The notes: a model not told the origin generated them from the sequence alone. Shown: positions 11,886 through 25,696, counted from the stretch's first letter. The stretch is DNA of 64,000 nt from Rhizophagus irregularis (GCF_026210795.1 NC_089436.1:1984001-2048000), one strand, 5' to 3'. A program made the numbers and translations.

Positions 11886-14171
11886 TATTATTTTATAAAA
11901 TATTTGACTAAATAATAAATTAAATTAAATTATAAATTACATTATAAAAATATAAAAAAATAATTTTTTAAATTACTTAATATCTAATAAATATTAATAA
12001 TTAGAAAGTTACATATACAAATTAAATAAAAACTATTAATAATATTTAAGTAATATAAATAGTACCTTTATTTTTACTTCTTATCATATATTAACTAATA
12101 ATAAAGAAAAAGTTTATTTTAAAGTAGTCATTCCTATTTTAACTAATACTTTATAAAAAGACTTTTGTAATGCTTTCAAAAAAAAAAGAAAATCATATAT
12201 GAATGCAATATTTAATGTCCAGTTAGTTACCTAATATATAACTATTATAAAATTCAGAAATATGGTAAGACTTTTAGTTTTGCAAAAGTAAAAAATTTTT
12301 TAATAAAATCACTTTTAATATGTAGTTTCTTTAAAACTAAGAGCTTTTAGCTTGGATTAGTCTTAAAAGAATTCTCTTAAATCTATAAACTGATAAAAAG
12401 TACTTTATAATCACTCAGGTGAGAAAAGTTAAACTTTTCCTTTAGTGTTCTTTTACTGGAAAAATGGTCAAGAGATTAGTGAATAAGAAATATAGTTAAT
12501 CCTTAAATTAATTTATTTTGAATTGTTATATTGAATTATAATTATATATATTAACTAATATTTGTAAAAATATATTATAAAGTATAATATATATATAAAT
12601 TAGATGAAAAAATATATTAAATAGCCGAAATTCTTTATAATACTATAGCAATAAATTAAATTTATAAAGCTTTTTAATTTTTTAATTCTATTATACTATT
12701 AAAATTATAATATTTTGAATATAAATTTCTCTCTAAATTATTCTAATAGTATGAAATTTTATTTACTAACTATTTTCTTTGGCAAAATAGTTAGTTTTTT
12801 TATTACAGGACCTGCAGAATTAAAAAAAATTATTGAGATAGAAATTTAGAATATTAGAAAGTTAGGCTTAGTTATTAAAATTATTGAAAAAATTTAATTC
12901 AACTTAATTAGTTTAAAGCTTTATATTATTTATATATGTTTATTTATATATGTATTAAAAATTTCCATTGTTAATTAAAATAGTATTAAAAACAATTAGA
13001 AATTTAATATACTGTACTTCCAATCATTTAGTAAATATATTATAATAAATAAAAGATAGTTACTATATATTATTATTTATCAATTTACATTATTTTGAAA
13101 CCTTAAAATTATTTTCTTAAAATTACTTTAATTAAAATAATAATTTTATTATCTATAAGTTTATACATAGGTTTTATAATTGCTAAAAAACAAAATACAA
13201 ATATATATGGTAAGAACGCTTAAGTTTAAGCTAGTAAGTTGATAAAGACCTAAAGCTTTACAATCGATATTTATTGGTTAATGATATGAAGCCAAAAAAG
13301 TTTATGGAAATAAAACTTGATTAATATAGTAAATTATATGTTACTAGTGGAGATAAGACGTCATAGTTTCCTTAATTATGGAATCATTATACATTTAATA
13401 CTAAACAATTTGTTGGGGCCTTGAAGGCTAAATTATGATTTAAATTTTACAAAATTCGCGATTTTTTTTTATCACAGAAAGTGATCGGAAAGAATTATTA
13501 AAACTGCAGTCACAGCATGATCAATAATACACTAGTAGTATATTCAAATTAATTTAGGTTTCTCAACTTATAATCTACATTCATTAAAAATTTCCATATA
13601 TAGAAACTTTTTTTTGTAAATTAAGTTTCAAAGTATTTTTCGGCAATATGTTTCGTGTAAAATATGCAAATTGATCATCTATGGTAAAGCTTTAATGCAA
13701 TTTTCGTCTTTTCGTACACCTTTACTTCTTTTACATACAATATTTTCTCAAGAAAAATATGCACGTGAAGAGAATTGCCTTGCAATAAATAAATATGGTG
13801 TGGCACGAACTATAACAATGGCTTGTCAACTTCTTTATAATGTATCAGAAGTAAAAAGAACAATGAATTATTTACCTGCTATCAAGCCACTCTATTACCA
13901 CTTGAAATCTATCTATCACACTATCGCCTAAAAAATTCCCTTATTGATAAATAGAATGAGTCCAGATAATCGGATTCCAACTCCGAGTTGAAGTCACACC
14001 CTATTAATATATATATATATAGTTTGTACATTTTGACATAAAAGTCCGTCATTTGCGCTGATATTTTTTTTTTTTTTAAAAAAAAACCTCCTTAAACCAG
14101 CGATCTAAAACTCACACTCTCGTAAAAATTTCCTAATTCTCATATAATAAAAGAAAACTTAAAAATCTACA
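11886..14171. other. AT-rich gene-poor stretch
   Basis: No recognisable gene. It is probably more decayed transposon DNA judging by base composition. One 86-codon frame at 13671-13931 (+), with KYAREENCLAINKYGVARTI and then an Arg/Lys-rich part, has coding-like codon use. It has no family I know and may be an orphan exon or fragment. The last 240 bp upstream of 14172 are the Rho GTPase 5' flank. Confidence 0.5.
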
Positions 14172-15127
14172 ATGCCTTGTAATCCACTTTTCGGTAAAAA
14201 TAAACCTCTACACCGTAAATTAGTGGTATTGGGTGACGGTGCTTGTGGTAAAACTTCTCTTTTAAATGTATTTACAAGAGGTTATTTTCCACAGGTATGT
14301 TAAAGACTCCTCTTTCGACTGTTTTTAAACACTACTTTTCTTCGAAAGTATTCAAATAGTTTTTTAATATTTTATTTCCTTCTTTTTGCTTTTATTAGAT
14401 ATATGAACCAACAGTATTCGAAAATTATGTACATGATATATGGATAGACAACCAGCAAATTGAATTGTCCCTTTGGGATACAGCCGGTAAATTAAAATTA
14501 CTCATTATTATTGATAATTAACAATAGATTATTTAGAATGTAAGTTTCGAATTTTAATATAGGACAAGAAGAGTTTGACCGTCTACGTTCTTTATCATAT
14601 GCTGATACACATGTTGTCATGTTGTGTTTTGCAGTAGATAACCGAGACTCACTTGAGAATATTGAATCAAAATGGATTGCAGAAATTTCTGAACATTGTC
14701 AAGGTGTCAAAATTGTCTTGGTTGCCTTAAAATGTGATTTAAGGGAGGATATTAATGTCGTAAGAAATATGCAACGATATGGAGAGAGACCGGTTTCTTA
14801 TGAAGAGGTAATTTATAAATACGGAGAGTTGTTTGTTTATTTATTTTTACTTATGGCTTTTTTTTTGAATGTATAGGGGCTAGCCGTGGCTCAAAATATA
14901 AATGCTTCCAGATATTTGGAATGTTCTGCAAAACATAATAGAGGTAGGTAATTTGGTAATTTATTATGTCAAAAGATATATATATATATTTTGAAAAAAA
15001 AAATAATAATAGTTCTTTATTATCAGGTGTGCGAGAGGCTTTTGAACAATCTGCTCGTGTGAGCATTCACGCAAGACCCAAAGGCGCGCCACATGATTCA
15101 AACAATGTGAGATGCATAATACTTTAA
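14172..15127 (+). CDS. RHO3: Rho3-type small GTPase
   Basis: Membrane-anchored GTP switch for polarised growth and exocytosis in fungi. Five exons: 14172-14294, 14399-14486, 14563-14807, 14877-14943, 15027-15127, giving 207 residues. Seen are the P-loop GDGACGKT (residues 21-28), the effector loop [32 protein letters not shown] for guanine and CSAK. The C-terminus is CIIL, a CAAX box whose final Leu predicts geranylgeranylation. The frame ends at a TAA directly after CIIL. A GT inside this end (AATGTGAGATGC) looks like a donor, but using it would lose the CAAX box, so I do not splice there. The sequence is closer to fission yeast Rho3 than to Rho1 or Cdc42. Confidence 0.92.
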
Positions 15128-16687
15128 CTATAAAAATTTCGTCGATAACATACATTACAAGTATCTTCGGAAATATAACAAAAAATTTAGGACATTTTTA
15201 TTTTACTTTATTGTATTTATCATATATAGTTCTGGAGATTTCTTGTAGATAATTTTATGGGGGTGTAATTTTTCTTGGAAGAAACTCATCATTACACAAA
15301 CAAAATTTTTATATATTTCTGTGATGGGTTTATTTTCCGCTGGTTTATCCTTTTTCCTTTACCTTGTTTATCTAGCGATTTTTTTCTTTCCTTCATTAAC
15401 ATTTCCACTTCCATTAATCACTATTATTTTTACACCACACACTCTCCTTTAAGTTAATATACCATTCATTATATTTTGTAACACCGAAAACTTGAAGTCG
15501 TTTTAAAGATTAGAAATCTCAATTTTTTTTTTAAATTTTGGTAGCTGAGGAAAGAAGGTCGGGTTAATCATGAAAGACGTGCTGTTTGCTTGGAGAATGA
15601 TTATGAATGATTATGGGAATATATAAGGAGGATGAGCGAACAAAAGATTATTTAGTAAAACTTTTGACATAAACACTTCACTAATGTGAAGTGATTGGGT
15701 TTATGAAAAGTTTCAAATCAAAAAAAAAAATCAAAAATAACATTAAAATTATACAAAAATTATTATATGTATATATTAATGTATGAGTATACTGTATATC
15801 ATATATATTAAATAAAAAGTATTTATCATTAAATAAATACTATAGTTTATATAGTTTATATAAAAATGGATATTAGTATAACTGTATAAGATATACATTA
15901 AAATATATATATATCTAATAAAATTTTTTTTTGTATGCATGGGCTTGCATGCATTATCTAAACGGGCAGTCAGGTACTAATACTGGAACTATTCGGCCGA
16001 ATTTTTGATTTGCATATTTATTATTTTGTTTGAGAATCTTGAACTAATATATATATATATATATTTATTTTAAACAATGAGTGTTCCTACATATTATTAC
16101 ATATCTACGCATAAATGTTTTTTTTTATTTAGTTATTTATGGAATAGCATAGTTTTAAAAGATGTTAATTTTGTTATTATAACTTACTGATAAGTAATGA
16201 TACCTGATTTATTACGTGTAAATATTCTGAAATTTTCCGGAGAAACTATGATGCAAGGAAGTTCTCTGAACAGAAGATATGTGACATGTGACACTAAATC
16301 TAATAATAATTATTAATAACAAAATACTTTTTTAATGCTCCCTGCCGAAATGTAATTAAACATTTACGATATTTATCTCAAGATTATAATAATTACAAAT
16401 AATTTTCTATAAGCTAAAGGTTTATTTTCTTTGAACGACAGTTTAAATATATTCATCATAAATAATTTCCTTATAATTTGGTTTAAAAAAACTATTATGT
16501 TTTGTTGAAAACGATTTTAATTTAATTAATACTATAAATTAATAATTTCATTTTTAATTAATATACCTTATATAATTTCGAGGAAAAAAAAAAATGCCAA
16601 AAATAGTTACAATAAATCAATATATATAAATTATTAATAATTATTATATTACTATATTTTAAATATTATTAGTATAAAATTGGATTT
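15128..16687. other. Intergenic, low-complexity
   Basis: Holds the 3' flanks of the Rho gene (+) and the WLM protease (-). Several AT dinucleotide runs (for example near 15900 and 16050) are visible. No gene, RNA or element is recognisable. Confidence 0.55.
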
Positions 16688-17990
16688 CTATAATTTTCCG
16701 GAACCACATCCTTCATTTAATTCTTCCTCTTCCTTTGTTAGACGAATTAAAGCAGCTTCAGCTAAAAGTTCACGTTTCGACAATGTCTTAGAACGATCTG
16801 AACTTCCACCAAGTATAAAAGATCCACCTTGCCATGCTTTCTCATCGACTTTTTCTTCTTCTGGAGGGTTATAAAATTCACCATTTGATATTTTATTACC
16901 TCCTGATGCCGTCCAATCCAAATTAACTAAAAAAAAAATTATTATTATTATTTAGTTTGATATAATATTTTTTTTATAAGATTAAAATAAATTATTGAAT
17001 GATACTTACCAACTTCCTTGTTAAGTTGTCTGTTTAAACGATGAAAATTATCATCATGTTCACCCCAAACATTGTGAGTTAATTCATGTAATAAAACTTT
17101 CCTAATTTCAGGATAATGTCTAAATCCTTCCATATCATTTGTACGTAATCTTAATGATATTAATTGTCCATAATTTCTATTAAAACCTAATATTGTTCTT
17201 TCTGATGGTGATAATTCTTGTAAAGTACCAACATTCCATTTATGTTTCTTCATTATCGCTCTAATTCCTTTATCATCCCTTAATCTTTCTAATATATTAC
17301 GTGCTTTTTCAGGTTCAGGAAAATTTTCTATTACTTCTATCCTATGAAACGTATAATCATGTCCTGATAAATCTTCAACTCTATTTACATCTTTATATGG
17401 CTAAGATAAAAAAAAATATTCATTAATAAAATATTCGTTAATTAGAAAATTTGACAATAATAATTTATAATATAATTACATTTATTGCATATTTCGATCT
17501 CGATTTGTTGGAAAGTTGATGTATAATCTTAGAATCAGCCTTTTTTACAACTTGAATTTCTTCTTGTGAACTTCCCATCAATGTTACTTTAATTCCGGAT
17601 TTAAAATTACATTCTCTAAACGTTTTCCCATCTTTTAAAACACCTAAACATGAAAAAAAAACAATAAAATAAAAAATATTTTAAATAAATAAAATATAAA
17701 TAAATTTCTTTTTTTTACACTATTATTTTAAAAAAATCCTTACTTTTGTATAATAATTTTTGAAATTCTAAGGGTACACCAGTACTTTCCACAAGATATT
17801 CTTTTAATTCATGTATCGTATTATCAAGAGACCATGATTCCACCGGTATTATATTTCCTTTGAAATTTACTTGAAATGAGACTGGTTTAAAGGAAAAAAA
17901 AAATTTATATATAAATATTATAAGTTCATTTTGATTCATTAGAAATGAATTTTTTTTTTATAAATAAAACTTACTTGTATCTTCAGACAT
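16688..17990 (-). CDS. Ubiquitin-like / WLM-domain metalloprotease (Wss1-like)
   Basis: Likely DNA-protein-crosslink or SUMO/ubiquitin-linked protease of the Wss1/SPRTN-related group. Exons 17990-17975 (16 nt), 17881-17744, 17643-17480, 17400-17010 and 16926-16688 give 315 residues. A ubiquitin-like fold occupies about residues 6-75 (SFQVNFKGN, TIHELKEYLVESTGVPLEFQ). The WLM domain follows, with zinc site HELTHNVWGEH: His211, Glu212, His215 and His221. The C-terminus (GGSSDRSKTLSKRELLAEAA) is charged. The order UBL then WLM matches the ubiquitin/metalloprotease fusion proteins of fission yeast rather than budding yeast Wss1, which lacks the N-terminal UBL. Start chosen as MSEDT, joined by a very short first exon. 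Confidence 0.88.
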
Positions 17991-18791
17991 TTTATTATTG
18001 TTAATAATAAATAGTACTTAAATTAATATACTTTCTATGTAATTTTTTTAAAAAAATTAAAAGACAAAGTTGTTTCTTTTTCCGCATTTCACATATTCAC
18101 ATACAGTATTTATATTTTACTTTGTGATTACAAATTCTATATTCTATTCACATTAGGTAAGATCTCCGAAACAACTAGATTTTTCGGTTGAAAATTACGT
18201 ATGACGTAATTTATTACGTAACACAGACGCGTAAACTGAATTTCCGATCCGATTTGCATAATTAATGTATGGGACTATGGGGTGAACTGTGAAGAATTTT
18301 AAACATTTTAGATAAATATTTTTTTACATGTACAAATATACAACACATAATAAATTAAAGGAAAAAAGAAAAAGAGGAATCAATCACATCTTTTATTTTG
18401 ATTTTTTCCGTAAATTCAATTTATAGCTAACAAACTAAAGTACAGATATAAATATATCTTTTTCATAAATGCTAAGTCAAAGGTTATTTGACAGCTAGCA
18501 AAAAAATATTAAGATTATTTTTTTATGCATAAAGGGGTTTTTTTTAGAATTAGTCAAATTGTTATACAATGTATGAAAAATTATTATGTATCGTGTAAGG
18601 CTTTTTACATGCTGAAGGTCATTATAATATACAAGGGTTAGAAAAAAAAATTAGGTATAAATAATGCAAATAAGTATGTGGATTAATAAAAGGGAAAATT
18701 TTGAAATTTGGTTTTTTTTAAAATTCGAAATATTAGCGCCGTTCATAATTAATTAAAGAAGTCGTCATAATTTCATTTTTAAATAAATAAA
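17991..18791. other. Intergenic between WLM protease 5' side and FTR1 3' side
   Basis: About 800 bp with no gene seen. The part next to 17990 must hold the WLM protease promoter, and the part near 18790 the FTR1 3' flank. An acgtatgacgtaatttattacgta string near 18200 is an imperfect palindrome with CRE/ATF-like TGACGTAA and TTACGTAA cores; its function is unknown. Confidence 0.45.
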
Positions 18792-19932
18792 TTAAGCTGC
18801 ATTCACAATAGCAGCTTGATCATCCTTTTCATTTCTTTCATCTCTTTCATTTTTTTCAACATTATTAGATTGATCGTTATGTTTTCTCTTTTCTCTATAC
18901 AACATGAACATGGCTACAAGTACGACGAAAATCCAATATATAAAATAACCAACTGTTGTTCCAACGGTAGCTTTATTTCTCCATCCGAATATTGTCGACA
19001 TAAGTGACCAGAAACGATTTTTGTTATCACAACAATCTAATTGCCATAAAACTTGTTCATAAGTTTCTGTTGCTTCTTGTAATTCATGAATTGAAGTGGA
19101 GAAAAGACCAGCGGCAACGAATAAAAGAAATACTGTTGTAATGTTGAAAAACACAGCCATTGACATCCTATGCGATCCTTTGTAAATTACAAACCCAATT
19201 AAGAATCCGGTAAAAATTCCCAAAATGATAGGAATTGGAAGTCCAGTTGCTGGGTTTTGGAAACCGATCTATTAGTTAGAAGATATATATATAAGGAAAT
19301 CAGATGATGCGCGCGTAGATCTAAATCGTCACACTTGGTTGCTTGTAAGATAAAGAGGGATGGGGTCAAACAATACTTACTCCGGCCATGAACACGAATG
19401 TTTCGACGCCTTCACGACATACAACAGTGAATGGTAAAATGATCAAGGCCCATTTATTTCCTCGTTCATGTTTTTGAAGATAATTTTCAGTGGCTTCTTT
19501 TAATTTGTTTTCCCATTTAGCTCTCCATTGATTGACTCTTAGCATACTTAATGCCATAAAGGTAATAACAATTGAGGCAATAAGACAGAACGATCCCTCT
19601 ATTTTTAAAGAGAGAATGAAATTAAAAAAAAAAATCCAAAGAATTAGTATTAAACATAAATGATATTACTTACCCCACGCGGCTTCACTTTCTTCCCAGA
19701 GATTTCTTTTGATAGTATAAAATATGCCAATAAAGATAGCACCAATTAATAAAGAAACTCCTAAACCAGCAGCAGTTCCATACCAAATTTGTCTTTTAAG
19801 TTTCTTTCGTACTGATTCATCGTCAAGAACCAATTTATCGATGAACCCTAAGAGAACTGCAAGAATAATTGTAGCCTCAAGAGTTTCTCTTAAGAGAATG
19901 AAATAAGCGGGAACATCGAATAAATAAACCAT
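18792..19932 (-). CDS. FTR1: High-affinity iron permease
   Basis: Plasma-membrane Fe(III) permease that works with a multicopper ferroxidase (Fet3 type). Exons 19932-19674, 19598-19381 and 19268-18792 give 317 residues. Both iron-binding REXLE motifs are present: RETLE at 15-19 in the first membrane segment and REGVE at 148-152 in the fourth. Further hydrophobic segments follow (PIPIILGIFTGFLIGFVIYK, FFNITTVFLLFVAAGLF, GYFIYWIFVVLVAMFML). The tail is highly charged (NVEKNERDERNEKDD) and cytosolic by analogy. A loop with Cys-Cys-Asp sits before the last segment. No ferroxidase gene is next to it in this window, unlike FTR1-FET3 pairs in many fungi. Confidence 0.93.
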
Positions 19933-21602
19933 TATGTACGAATTTTGTCGTTAATTTTGTCGTTAAAATATATTTTTTTTAAAAAAAAAAAATTGACAAA
20001 AGAACTGACACTATTTATTTATTTGAGAGGGATATGCCTAAAGAAAAGAAATAACGTAAATCTTTGGACTTTTTATATGTATTTTTATCACTTGATATGA
20101 GCATATCATTGGTATTGCCATTTTTGCGATTCTTTTTTCCCTACATATAAAAGTTGATAAAAAAAAGATTGAAATTTATTATTTTTACGATAATCAAACC
20201 CTCTTAAGTAATCATAAAGGTAATCATTATAGTCTTACAAGTGATAACTCTAACGATATTTATACTCACAAATAAGTGAAAATTGTGTAATTTGTGACAT
20301 TGATCAATTTTTAATTCTTAATTTATGTAAAAAAAAACAAATTAAAAAATTTGTAAAATGAAACACACATGCAGCCACGTTAATAATGCTTAAAGTTAAT
20401 CACGAATTTTTGATTGTAAATCACCAATTGGGGATAATGTGAATAATGTGCAAATGATTAGCGAGATTCATACAAAAAAAAATTGCCAAGTATTGTTTAA
20501 AGAAGAATAATAATATTAAATAATTAACCAATCATTTTCATGATTTGGATAATTTAACGCGTTCAAATTCTAAATATGGATAATGATTTTCATTTGATTT
20601 TTTTTGACAATCTAGATTTTCTCCCCCCTTTTTTTTAAACGGGATCACATTCAAATGTCAACAGTTGTTTATCATATGATTTGGGTTTGATTGGTAAATT
20701 ACTTATGTAAGCATGAATTAAACTTTTTTTAGTTGAGCACGCCTTTATTTAAGCTGATCAGTAACCAATAAGTCCATTCTTGAAATGTGATTATCGACAA
20801 TATTTTATTTAGAAATATAATTTCATTAATTGAAGTAAATTATACTATGAACTAAGTCCGTGAATTATATATATATACTGGTCGAAGGTTCATTCATACA
20901 CACGTTGAATGTAATGACATCTTTTTTCATACTACTCAACTACTACTCAACTACTCAAAAATTCAGAATTTAGAATATACTCAGTGATGTACATTGGAAA
21001 CTTCCAATGACTTTTTATTGGAATTGGACCTTACGATCTTTCCAATTCCAATCCTTTCCGATATTCCAATAATTTTTTGTATCCATATTATGTCAGTTAC
21101 ATATATATGTATATGTAATCTATGGTATCAAATAGGAATTCTATTGAGGTTGGGAGGTTGGAATGGTTTCCAGTAGCTTCCAATCTTCCTGTGAATTAAT
21201 CATAGGAGAAATTTTATTTAAAATGGAAAATATTCGTGCCAATTATTTCATAGATAATTTATTAAAAACTTGATTAATTTTACATAAAATGAATGAATGC
21301 TAGTTCCTATAAACATTATTAGACCTCAAAATAAGTATTTATTAATACAAAAAGAAAACCTGATAATATACAATATATATATATATAACATACATACATC
21401 ACATATATAATGTATAGTTGAATAAGCAAGATATATACATAGTTCAACCGGAAGGGGGAGATTTAGGAATGAAAAAATAATTTAAAAGTGAAAGAAGTAT
21501 TTTAAAGGAGAAATATTGAAATAGGATGAAAAGATCAAAAAATGCGTCAAGCATTTTTTTCTCAATTAATTATAACTAATCAAATTGTGCCTGCGAGATT
21601 AT
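19933..21602. other. Intergenic, FTR1 upstream region
   Basis: The first several hundred bases upstream of 19932 must contain the FTR1 promoter. A few TGATAA/TTATCA strings occur (for example near 20085 and 20240) but AT-richness makes them unreliable as GATA-factor sites. A short direct repeat of ctactcaa-type units lies at about 20930-20955. No gene is recognised. Confidence 0.45.
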
Positions 21603-23050
21603 TCATTGGAAGACAATAAGATACCTTGGGATTGTGGCCTAAGAAGATATTTATCGGTTAATATAATTCATTAAGTTCATAAGCTCATAATCTCAACATA
21701 CCTCATCTTTCTCAATTATCAATATTGAGTTTGGCGAAGTGGATACCACATCAACTACAAACATAGCTTTTACGTTATTACTGCTACAATAACTTAGCGA
21801 TGTGGCTGAATTATTCGCGAACCACATTCCTAAAAAAAGTGTAAGAAATTTTTTTTTTTAAAAAAAAATGTACATTTTAAAATCAAATAAACAAAATGAA
21901 TATACTTACTCTGATTATAACGAGAATATTTTGTTTTATTGCCTTCTTGAACGATACCACAAACTCCACAACCAATTTTACAAAATAAAGCACATTTATT
22001 ATTGATAAAATGTTGAGGTTTACATATAAATGCGGTCTTAGTACCGTGAAACATTCTATGACAAATCTGAGATTCTGATGTAATGTTGTTTTGAGCCAAC
22101 TCTCTTTTAAACTGTTCGTGAGCTTTAATAAGTCTTGTTGGCATTTGTAAACGTATTATACCAAGGATATTTTTATTTGGTAAACCAGCTTGAAAGAGTT
22201 TTTTAATCTCGATATATTCTTCATCTTTTGGAGAAAGTGTTTTCAATTTCGTCCTTCTAATTGTCTTGATTGTCTTGATTGATTTTGAGCTCTTTTTCTT
22301 CCCTTTCTTCTCTTTTTTCTTCATACAACAATAACTATCTGTTTCCGTTTCATAAGCAGAATCATTTTGATCCATATCCGAACTTTCGATACTAGTACTT
22401 ACTGTAGAATTTGAATAATTATTATTTTTAATATTCCAGTTTTTAATAGGTTCGGGCTCACGTTTAGAAAAACTAAACAATTTCTTCTTCTTTTTGGTAG
22501 AATCTACAGGATTTTCTTGATGAACAAGAATTTCTTGACTATTATCAACGCTATTATTTATCGTCGTTGAAGCGTCAGAAGTCGTCGAAGATTTATGTTT
22601 CAAAATGGAACTATAATTCCAGGGAAAATGACTAAATAAGGAAGCAGATTTAGTCGAAGAATTAGCCGTTGATTCCGGCTTTATCGAACCTCTATCAGAA
22701 AATGAAATCACTGATGTTGAGACAACAGGCTGAGATTCGTTAATAACTGGTAAAGGAATTTCCGAAGATGATGAAACCGAAGTTGAAGATGATGTTAAAG
22801 TTTTTGTTGATGAACTTGCAACTTCTAATTGTGAATTTTGATCCTCTTCAAGAGTATCGCTACAAAGAGAAGAATTAGAACATTTATTATTACATTCTTC
22901 TAATTGATATTTAAGTTTGTCATTTTTCCTTCGAATGCTATTCATTTTAAATTTTAAAACGTTTCCAAAAATAAGTTTCTTTTGAGAAAGTTGTGAAGAT
23001 TGAGTGTTATTTGCAGTACCGTCTTGATGTGTTATTGTTTCTTGAATCAT
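21603..23050 (-). CDS. PARP-fold (ADP-ribosyltransferase-like) protein with long disordered N-terminus
   Basis: Exons 23050-21910, 21829-21702 and 21638-21603 (36 nt) give 434 residues. The first 270 or so residues are Ser/Thr/Asn-rich, with basic runs such as KKKEKKGKKKSSKSIK, and look disordered. The last 110 residues carry a PARP-like pattern: MFHGT (His335), a Cys-rich insert with GCGVCGIV, then MWFANNSATSLSYC (382-395), AMFVVDVV and a final PRYLIVF strand. This order matches PARP-like catalytic domains seen in many fungi. The usual small-Tyr position is Trp/Phe here and no third catalytic Glu is obvious, so activity is uncertain. A helical block IKKLFQAGLPNKNILGIIRL precedes the domain. 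Substrate unknown. Confidence 0.78.
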
Positions 23051-25696
23051 GTTTATTTTTTTATTTTAATTTTTAATTTTTTTTTCCCCTTGATTCAGAT
23101 GCGTGACTAATTATAATTGCAAGAAAATTCGCAGCAAAAAAAAGGGTGAGAAATTTTAGGATGATAAAATAATGATGAATAAATAATTTCAAAGGAATGA
23201 TTGAAATTCAGGATGTTTAAATACTTTCTTGGCAAGAGATGTTGCCAAGTACTTCCGGAGTAAGAAAAAAAAAATTTTTTTTATTAGTTGAACTTGTAAA
23301 AAAAAAAATTTACATTAATTTTTTCTTTTCAGGGTTCATTGAAGTATTTTATTAAAAACAAATGATGGTAACACTATACATATCCAACTTCTTTTTATTT
23401 TATCTTATTTTTTTTTAAAAAAAAAATATATATATATATGTATGTATATATATATTCTCTCAAAAATATTGGCTTGAGAGAAAAAAAAAAAAAGAATGTT
23501 TAGATAGAAAGAAAGGGTTGATTTTTAAGGAATTGTGCCAATGTTATGTACCTAAGGATCCACACATTTAAACAAAAAAAGTTTAGCTTAAAGAGTTATT
23601 TTGTTATTTTGACTCCGATAGTAACACGGACGGAAGAGCTTATGAAATATCGGCCCTTATTTAGCTTTATAAAGGAATGATTTTAGACACAATCCGTAGT
23701 ATAAAACGGAAATTAATTCCCTTTTTTTTATATAAATAGAAAGATTTCGTAATTTAACAATGAAATGATAAACGAAAATTTATTAATAACTTATTCGATC
23801 AAAAAAATATATTTATATATATTAAAATTAAAAAATAGAATCAGGGAAAATCACGGAAAATCAGGGAAAATCGTATTTTGGTTATGATAGTCATTATAAT
23901 TTAACCCTTAATAACCTTAATAACCATACGGATAATAAATTCCGATGTGACATCTTTTTTGTTTTGTTTGCCTTCTTTGAACAACGATCATTATCAAGTT
24001 CATAAAAATCTTTTATTATAACGTTAAAGGAATTTTTTTCTTTTTCTTTTTCTTTCTTTGTTTCATAAAATAATAAAAAATGATACCTTTGTTTACTTTT
24101 CGATAAGTAAATCGGAACAACGCCATATGAAAGAAATGAACTAATTAGCCATTACTCTGTTAAGCATCAATGATGCACAAATAGGATATTTTTTAAAAGT
24201 ATATTTACGCCATAGCATTAACGTACTTAAGTGGTAGTATAATGAGTATTATGTGAGAATATATTACGAGTTACCTAAAAGGATTTATAATCAAAAATAA
24301 AAAAACCATTTTACAATAGACATTCCAAGCGAGTCAGTGAATGACAGACATCAGACGGTCGGTTTATGCAGCAATGTGCGTAGTGTTACTACAACGCGCA
24401 TACACGGTACAGTCAGTACACGATGTAGTCGGTGTACGGTGTACGTACCGGTCCATAAAGTTTATTCATTGTTACTTGTCAATTAGAATCACAGGAATTT
24501 TGAAAAACGAATCAATAGTAGAATAAAAGAATGGCAAATTATATTTGTCACTTTTGTTGCGCGAATATATTTTAGATTTCACGATGTTATCATTTTATTT
24601 ATTATTCATTTCAAGTCCTAACTTTAAAATCCTGATAAAATATTTAGTCGAGATTCGAGAAATACTTAAAAAAGATGTTCTGAAAAAAAAGGTTATTTCT
24701 AATAATGGTTATTGCTTAAAGAATAATTCCAAGAAAATATTTTAGTTCATGCCACACAATACAGTATTAAAATTGATAATGCTGAACATTTAAAAAGACT
24801 GCAATATGATAAAGTAGGTCAGAATTCTATTTGATAGTTTAACCAGATAATGCAAGGCATTCCAATATGATAAAGTAGGGGATAAAAGTTAATTTAACTA
24901 GGATTACAAATCACATGACATAATTTCTTATGTCGTTTATCACTTGTCAGTTTGGATTGGAGCCGAACTGATGCAAAGGTCTAAACTAAAAAGAAAAAGT
25001 TCACAGACGTTTGTATCCAAACCGCCGATTTGGTCTAGGTCAAAAATTATGGCTCCGAAGTTGTTTTGTGATATTGATCACACTGATTACATTAAATAAT
25101 AAGAATAATAAGTAATTTACGTCATTATTACGTCTAAATCACCAGTCATCGCCTTTCTCTCTTCGGCTTCAATAAAATCCAGTTTATTATAATTACATAA
25201 TTTTGATTGATATAACAAATCAAATATTTGTTATTAATATTGTCTTTTTTTAAACAATCATAAGGCATTAGGTCTAACTGTCAGATAATTGGCGTAACTT
25301 TAATCTTATCATGACTTTTTCCCATAATGCAAATTAAATAATCCTCTTTAATTCTCACGTAAACAGTACCTTCTTCTCATCGCGATATCAGTCACAATAT
25401 TATTGAAATTTTCTTCCCACAATTGTTAATAAATAATATTATTCTAAGGCTTTATCAAAATATTTAAATTCTCGTTTTTTTTTGGCATTAAAAAATAATA
25501 ATTTTTTCGCTTTTTTATTTGATAACAAATAGTATTATCTCTCGTGCATCCCGTTTCCTCTCGTCTCTCTAATTTTTTTATAAGTTGTACTTTTTAAAGT
25601 TATTTATCTTGTATTTTCGTGTTTGAGAGAGCCGGTGTATATTTTGCGTGTTTATAACTTTATACACCTTTTTTTTTATTTTTAATGAATTAGACA
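23051..25696. other. Intergenic, 2.6 kb
   Basis: No gene recognised. There is a (TA)n/(TATG) microsatellite near 23428-23455. Three 11-12-bp units of the form aatcagggaaa / aatcacggaaa lie at about 23838-23873. A G+C-richer patch at 24330-24460, with an unconvincing 61-codon frame, is unexplained. The last 150 bp before 25697 are pyrimidine-rich and look like a 5' leader. Confidence 0.45.

Noticed and set aside
15543-15620. A sixth exon for the Rho GTPase (acceptor TTTTGGTAG)
   Set aside because: It gives an end without a CAAX box, whereas reading on from exon 5 gives CIIL and a stop, as expected for Rho3.
20994-21176. 60-codon frame with Ile/Pro-rich sequence
   Set aside because: It lies in a patch with short ttccaat-type repeats and has no homology.
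24341-24526. 61-codon frame in a G+C-richer patch
   Set aside because: No family, no neighbouring splice signals, and odd Cys/Val/Arg composition; left as an unexplained patch.
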